Part shown: in pieces, positions 59,892 through 64,000 of the stretch | Layout: each line of letters starts with the position of its first letter | Position numbering within the stretch: the stretch's first letter is position 1 | Assembly (NCBI RefSeq): GCF_001718195.1 | Contig: NZ_MCNV01000005.1 | Span: 186,001-250,000 of the forward strand | Source of the DNA: Paraburkholderia nodosa | Lineage (GTDB): Bacteria > Pseudomonadota > Gammaproteobacteria > Burkholderiales > Burkholderiaceae | Length of the DNA stretch: 64,000 nt | Direction of reading: 5' to 3' | Notes under the pieces: generated by a model | Seen by the model: only the letters and a program-made list of their open reading frames with translations | The model's database searches: none | What the model was told of the DNA's origin: nothing | Made by a program: the position numbers and the translations under genes

Positions 59892-61658
59892 ATGAAAGCA
59901 ACCTTTCGTACTTACGCGCGGCTCGCGACCGGCATTGCGGCGCTCGCCGCGCTCGGCTTGAACGCCGCTGCCGCGCAGGCCGCCGCGTCGGGCACCCTGG
60001 CGTCGGGCGGCACGCTGCGCATTGCGTCGCTGCAACCCGACATCGACGCGTTCGATCCACAAACCGGTTACAGCATCGATTCGTGGGAGATTCTGCGCGC
60101 CGTCACGCGCCAGCTCGTGACCTACCCGGGCGCGGCTGGGAACCTGAAGGACGACACGAAGATCGTGCCCGATCTCGCGAAGTCCTGGGACATAAGCGCC
60201 GACGGCAAGACCTACACGTTCCACCTGCGCGACGGCATCACGTATGCGGGGCCCACGCAGCGCCCGATCGTGGCGAAGGATTTCGTGTACACCATCAAGC
60301 GTTTCTGCGATCCGAACCGCCAGGTGGCCGCCGTCAACTACTTCAATCTCGCGTTCTCGGGATTCGAGAAGTACTGCAAAGCATTTTCGCAAGTACCGAC
60401 CGGCGATCTGGCGGCGGTGCGCAAGTTCATCGACACGCATGAGATCGACGGCGTTTCCGCGCCGGACGACAAGACCTTGGTGCTGCGTTCGGACACGCGC
60501 AACTACGACTTCCTCAATATCCTCGCGATGAACTTCGTGACGCCGCTGCCCGAAGAGGTCGCGTCGCGCTATTTCCCCGATTCGCAGGGGTTCCGCAGCA
60601 ATTTCTCCTCGAGCGGGCCGTACTACGTGCAGTCGTACACGAGCGGCCAGCAGCTCGTGCTCGCGCGCGTACCGAACTACAACCACGCGGGCGACCCGGC
60701 GCGGCGCGCCTACGCCGATCGCATCGTGATCGACTTCACGTCCAATAGCGAGGACGCGGTCGTGCAGAAGATCCAGACGGGCGCTGCCGATCTCTCGCTG
60801 TATCTTGACGTGCCGCCGCTCGCGACGCTGCGCACCTACCAGTTGCAGCAAAGCCCGCAACTGCACACCTCGAATAGCGGCGCGGCGGATTTCATCGTCG
60901 TCAACGCGCGCCCCGAGGCCGCGGGGCCGGGCGCAACGGCGCTGCGCAAGCTCGAGGTGCGCCAGGCGATCGCGTATGGCGTGAACAAGGCGCACATCGT
61001 CCAGACCCAGGGCGGGGCGATTGCCGCCGAGCCGCTCGGACAGATCATCACGTCCACCACGCTCGGCTACCAGAAGTTCGATCCCTATGCGACGCCGCAG
61101 GACCGCGGTGACCCGAAAAAGGCGAAGGCGCTGCTCGCACAGGCTGGCTACCCCGATGGTCTCAGCTTCGATCTCGCCTATCGTGCGAACGCGCAGTTCT
61201 CGGCCATCGCGGTCACGCTCAAGGAAGACCTGGCCGCCTCGGGCATCAAGATCAATCTGCTGCCCGTTCCGCCGACGCAATTCCTCGCCTACTTGCAGGA
61301 CCCGAAGAGCCGCTACGATCTCGCGCTCGCCCAGTTCGCGCCTGACTGGCAAGGCCCGAGCACGCGCATGCTGCTGGGCGGTTGGCTCGACTCTGACGCC
61401 TCGCCGTGCGGCAAGGGCAACAACTACGCGATTTGCTATCGCAACCCGCAACTGAACGCGCTGGCCGCGAAGGCATTCCCCTCGGAGAACCCCGGCCCGA
61501 TCTGGACCGAGGCCGACCGGCTCGTTTCGGCGGACCTGCCCTGGATTCCGCTCTTTGAAAAGCGCAAGGTGGCCATCACGTCCGACCGCGTGGCCAACTG
61601 GGTCTGGTCCTCGCTCGCCGTGCAGGCGGACGTGACCAACATCGCGCTGCACCCGTAA
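59892..61658 (+). CDS. peptide/opine/nickel-type ABC transporter substrate-binding protein (SBP family 5)
   Basis: A 588-residue periplasmic protein with a signal peptide (LATGIAALAALGLNAAAAQA, cleavage near residue 30). LRIASLQPDIDAFDPQTGYSIDS, IVPDLAKSWDISADGKTYTFHLRDGI and VRQAIAYGVNKAHIVQ are DppA/OppA-type landmarks. Likely binds peptides or a sulfur-containing conjugate such as glutathione derivatives. A second ATG further upstream (59854) is possible but the signal peptide favours 59892. Confidence 0.9.
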   Translation: MKATFRTYARLATGIAALAALGLNAAAAQAAASGTLASGGTLRIASLQPDIDAFDPQTGYSIDSWEILRAVTRQLVTYPGAAGNLKDDTKIVPDLAKSWDISADGKTYTFHLRDGITYAGPTQRPIVAKDFVYTIKRFCDPNRQVAAVNYFNLAFSGFEKYCKAFSQVPTGDLAAVRKFIDTHEIDGVSAPDDKTLVLRSDTRNYDFLNILAMNFVTPLPEEVASRYFPDSQGFRSNFSSSGPYYVQSYTSGQQLVLARVPNYNHAGDPARRAYADRIVIDFTSNSEDAVVQKIQTGAADLSLYLDVPPLATLRTYQLQQSPQLHTSNSGAADFIVVNARPEAAGPGATALRKLEVRQAIAYGVNKAHIVQTQGGAIAAEPLGQIITSTTLGYQKFDPYATPQDRGDPKKAKALLAQAGYPDGLSFDLAYRANAQFSAIAVTLKEDLAASGIKINLLPVPPTQFLAYLQDPKSRYDLALAQFAPDWQGPSTRMLLGGWLDSDASPCGKGNNYAICYRNPQLNALAAKAFPSENPGPIWTEADRLVSADLPWIPLFEKRKVAITSDRVANWVWSSLAVQADVTNIALHP

Positions 61659-61679
61659 CGAACCCGGCGGACGGCGACG

Positions 61680-63341
61680 ATGGCGCTCTTCGAAGTCAGC
61701 GACCTGCGCGTGAGTTTCGCCACGCAGGGCACGCATGGCGCGCACGCGCAGGTGGTCAACGGCGTTTCGTTCGCGGCGGAGGCGGGACGCACGCTGGCCG
61801 TGGTCGGCGAGTCGGGTTCGGGCAAGAGCGTATCGCTGCTCGCGGCGCTGGGGCTGTTGCCGGCGGGCGCCCAGGTCACGGGCAGCGTGCGCTTCGAAGG
61901 CCGCGAGATCCTGAATCTGCCTGGTGCGAAGCTGCGCGCGCTGCGTGGGGCGCGCATCGGCTACGTGTCCCAAGACCCCGGCAGCAACCTGCATCCGCTC
62001 AAGCGCGTGGGCGAGCAGATCGCCGAGGCGATTCGCGTTCATCGGCCCATGCGCGGCCGCGCGTTGCGCGAGCGCGCGATCGGGCTGCTGGAGGAAGTCG
62101 GCATTCGCGACCCTGAGCGGCGCGTGGACGACTACCCGTGGCAGCTTTCGGGCGGGATGCGCCAGCGCGTGATGATCGCGATGGCGATCGCGCTCGATCC
62201 CGCGCTCGTGATCGCCGACGAGCCAACGACCGCGCTCGACGCCACCGTGCAGGCGTCGATCGTGCGTCTCTTGCGGCAGTTGCAGGAGCGGCACGGCACG
62301 GCACTCGTCTTCGTGAGCCACGATCTCGCGCTTGTCTCCGAGATTGCTGACCGCATCGTCGTGATGCGGCATGGCGCGGTGGTGGAACACGGCGACGCGC
62401 GCGAGGTGTACCGTGCGCCGGCTCATGCGTACACGCGCGAATTGCTCGCCGCTGCGCTGCCGGTTGCAGAGCCGGCGCGTGCGCCTGCCGCAGTGACCGG
62501 CGCGGCGGCTTCCGGCACGCCGTTGCTATGCGTGGAAGCGCTCGAGCGCCGCCGCACGAGCCGGGCGGGTTGGCGCTCTCACGTCCGCACCGTGCTTCAG
62601 GATGTCTCGTTCGATCTTCAGGATGGCGAAATTCTTGGCCTCGTGGGCGAATCGGGTTCGGGCAAGTCGACCATCGGACGTATCGTGGCTGGCTTCGACC
62701 GTCCGGATGGCGGGCGTGTCCAGCTCGCGGGGCACACCTATGCCGAACCGGGCCGAGGCGCACCGCGGCTCGACGCCGCTACGCGCCGGGCGATCCAGAT
62801 GGTGTTCCAGGATCCGTACGGCTCGCTCAATCCGCGCCAGCGCGTGGCGACGATCCTGGCCGAGCCGTTTGTTAATCAAGGCGAGTTGCCCGCGCCGCGT
62901 ATCCGCGACGCCGTAGCTGCGCTCGCACAACGCGTTGGGCTTGCCGCCGGCTTGCTGGACCGTTATCCGGCGCAGCTTTCGGGCGGGCAGCGTCAGCGCG
63001 TGGCAATCGCGCGGGCAGTGGCCCTCCAGCCGCGCGTGGTGGTCGCCGACGAGCCCGTTTCGGCGCTCGATCTCACGACGCAACGCCATATCGTCGCGCT
63101 TTTGCGCTCGTTGCGCGAAACACTGCGCGTGTCGTTCCTGTTCATCTCGCACGATCTGGCCGTAGTGGGCGAACTGTGCGATCGCGTGATCGTGCTGGAA
63201 GGCGGCCGCATCGTCGAAACGGGTCCGGCCGCCGAGGTGCTCGCGCGCCCGCAGCATCCGTACACGCAGCGCCTCGTCGCTTCGATTCCTGGCCGCGGCC
63301 GGATTCTTTCATCGCATCTCGAGGAGGTCGATCATGTCTAG
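61680..63341 (+). CDS. fused dual-domain peptide ABC transporter ATP-binding protein (DppD-DppF type)
   Basis: A 553-residue protein with two complete ATPase domains. NBD1: GESGSGKS, LSGGMRQR, LVIADEPTTALD. NBD2: GESGSGKS near residue 325, LSGGQRQR, VVVADEPVSALD. A C-terminal oligopeptide-transporter tail (RPQHPYTQRL) follows the second. Fusion of the usual DppD and DppF in one chain is known from GsiA and relatives. It follows the binding protein by 21 bases and overlaps the permease by 8. Confidence 0.92.
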   Translation: MALFEVSDLRVSFATQGTHGAHAQVVNGVSFAAEAGRTLAVVGESGSGKSVSLLAALGLLPAGAQVTGSVRFEGREILNLPGAKLRALRGARIGYVSQDPGSNLHPLKRVGEQIAEAIRVHRPMRGRALRERAIGLLEEVGIRDPERRVDDYPWQLSGGMRQRVMIAMAIALDPALVIADEPTTALDATVQASIVRLLRQLQERHGTALVFVSHDLALVSEIADRIVVMRHGAVVEHGDAREVYRAPAHAYTRELLAAALPVAEPARAPAAVTGAAASGTPLLCVEALERRRTSRAGWRSHVRTVLQDVSFDLQDGEILGLVGESGSGKSTIGRIVAGFDRPDGGRVQLAGHTYAEPGRGAPRLDAATRRAIQMVFQDPYGSLNPRQRVATILAEPFVNQGELPAPRIRDAVAALAQRVGLAAGLLDRYPAQLSGGQRQRVAIARAVALQPRVVVADEPVSALDLTTQRHIVALLRSLRETLRVSFLFISHDLAVVGELCDRVIVLEGGRIVETGPAAEVLARPQHPYTQRLVASIPGRGRILSSHLEEVDHV

Positions 63342-64000
63342 AAGCTCACCGGCGATCACGCCGGCCGGGCAGGGTGAGCGCCCCGCGAACGGCGCCTGGC
63401 GGCTCGTGCGCCGGCTGCTGCGCGAGCGCGCGGTGGTGGTGGGGCTGCTGATCGTGGCGTGCGTGGTGGGCGCGGCGCTGGCCGCGCCGCTCGCGGCTGC
63501 GTGGCTGGGCCACGGTCCCACCCAGCAGTTCCGCGACACCGCGCTCTCCGACATGGGCTTGCCGGTCGGACCGAGCCGCGCCTTTCCGTTTGGCGCCGAC
63601 GACAACGGTCGCGATGTGCTCGTTCGCACGCTCTATGGCGCGCGCCTGTCCTTGCTGATCGCGCTGCCGGCCACGACGCTCGCCATGATGTTCGGCACTG
63701 CGATCGGGCTCGCCGCCGGTTTTCTGGGCGGCGCGACGGACCGCATTCTTTCGCAGGCGATCGACGTGGCGCTGTCGTTTCCATTCGTCGTCACGTCGCT
63801 GAGCCTGCTGGCGTTCGCGCGCGGCGCCGATGGCGAGAGCGTGGTGGACCCGGCATTCCTCGTCGTCATCGTGATCGCGCTTTTCTCGTGGACCGCGTTC
63901 GCGCGACTCGCGCGCGGCCTCACGCTGGCGTTGCGGCAGCAACCGTTCGTCGAGGCGGCCGCGATGTCCGGCGCCGGGCGCCTGCGCGTGGTGTGGCGCG
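63334..64000 (+). CDS. peptide ABC transporter permease (DppC type), cut by window end
   Basis: Open from ATG 63334 (GAGGAGG 9 bases upstream) to the window edge, 222 residues so far. The start is MSRSSPAITPAGQGERPANG, followed by a membrane segment (AVVVGLLIVACVVGAALAAP), FPFGADDNGRDVLVRTLYGARLSLLIA (DppC signature), and the permease loop beginning EAAAMSGAGRLRVVWR. The remaining membrane segments lie beyond 64000. A DppB-like partner is expected next. Confidence 0.9.
   Translation, partial: MSRSSPAITPAGQGERPANGAWRLVRRLLRERAVVVGLLIVACVVGAALAAPLAAAWLGHGPTQQFRDTALSDMGLPVGPSRAFPFGADDNGRDVLVRTLYGARLSLLIALPATTLAMMFGTAIGLAAGFLGGATDRILSQAIDVALSFPFVVTSLSLLAFARGADGESVVDPAFLVVIVIALFSWTAFARLARGLTLALRQQPFVEAAAMSGAGRLRVVWR

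Noticed and set aside
59550..62426. Very long open frame (958 codons) on the minus strand
   Set aside because: It lies opposite the acetyltransferase, binding-protein and ATPase genes, all with clear family motifs; its translation is Arg-rich and featureless, a shadow of high-GC codon use.

Overview
The window is GC-rich (AT-rich only at promoters) and densely coded. Gene content points to a beta-proteobacterium of the Burkholderia/Paraburkholderia/Caballeronia group: dual-NBD peptide ABC transporters, SfnB/DszC- and DszA/NtaA-type flavoenzymes, FadL/OmpP1, OhrR, family 2A encapsulins with EpsC-type serine acetyltransferases. The genus is an inference from overall protein flavour, not from a marker gene.

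Layout. (1) 0-12 kb is an electrophile/peroxide-stress accessory region: an Old Yellow Enzyme, an SDR, two tandem Ohr/OsmC genes with an OhrR-type MarR regulator, an HxlR regulator, an isochorismatase-like hydrolase plus ketoglutarate-semialdehyde dehydrogenase operon, a decayed duplicate of the ohr block, an enoyl-CoA hydratase and an alpha/beta hydrolase. Two families of palindromic operators tie these genes together: CGYATRCGA-N5-TCGYATRCG around the ohr genes and TATGAWAATCATA around the HxlR genes. (2) 12.2-18.0 kb holds an IS1182-type remnant and a Tn7/Tn5053-like transposon core (tniA-tniB-tniQ) with iterated end repeats visible on only one side. (3) 18-23.5 kb is a loose accessory stretch (Nudix, DJ-1/isonitrile-hydratase-like, GNAT, phospholipase D) ending in a kilobase without a convincing gene.

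(4) 23.5-29.3 kb and 46.7-53.9 kb are the centrepiece: two same-orientation paralogous family 2A encapsulin loci. Each carries a serine O-acetyltransferase, an overlapping XRE regulator, the shell protein, an overlapping cargo cysteine desulfurase with a ~220-240-residue Pro/Ala/Gly-rich N-terminal region, and a ferredoxin-NADP+ reductase. Locus 1 also has a rhodanese; locus 2 is preceded by a broken cysteine synthase and a 1-Cys peroxiredoxin and contains a SulP transporter missing its N-terminal half. Matching promoter elements precede both loci, and a matching composite element precedes both shell genes. Serine is O-acetylated, cysteine is presumably made, the encapsulated desulfurase strips its sulfur, and rhodanese/peroxiredoxin/reductase may handle the sulfane sulfur or redox chemistry (inference).

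(5) The 29-46 kb spacer and the 54-64 kb flank are rich in organosulfur- and flavin-type genes: RibH under an FMN riboswitch, glutathione peroxidase, MmgE/PrpD, two DszA/NtaA-like monooxygenases, a DszC/SfnB-like flavoenzyme, a polar amino acid ABC transporter, an MBL-fold hydrolase, a CobW GTPase, a CmcJ/NvfI-type oxidoreductase, a class V aminotransferase, FadL, a two-cysteine BigR-like ArsR repressor and a peptide-type ABC transporter that runs off the right edge. Several are present as an intact gene and a decayed fragment (CmcJ, acyl-CoA dehydrogenase, ohr), so duplication followed by decay recurs across the window.
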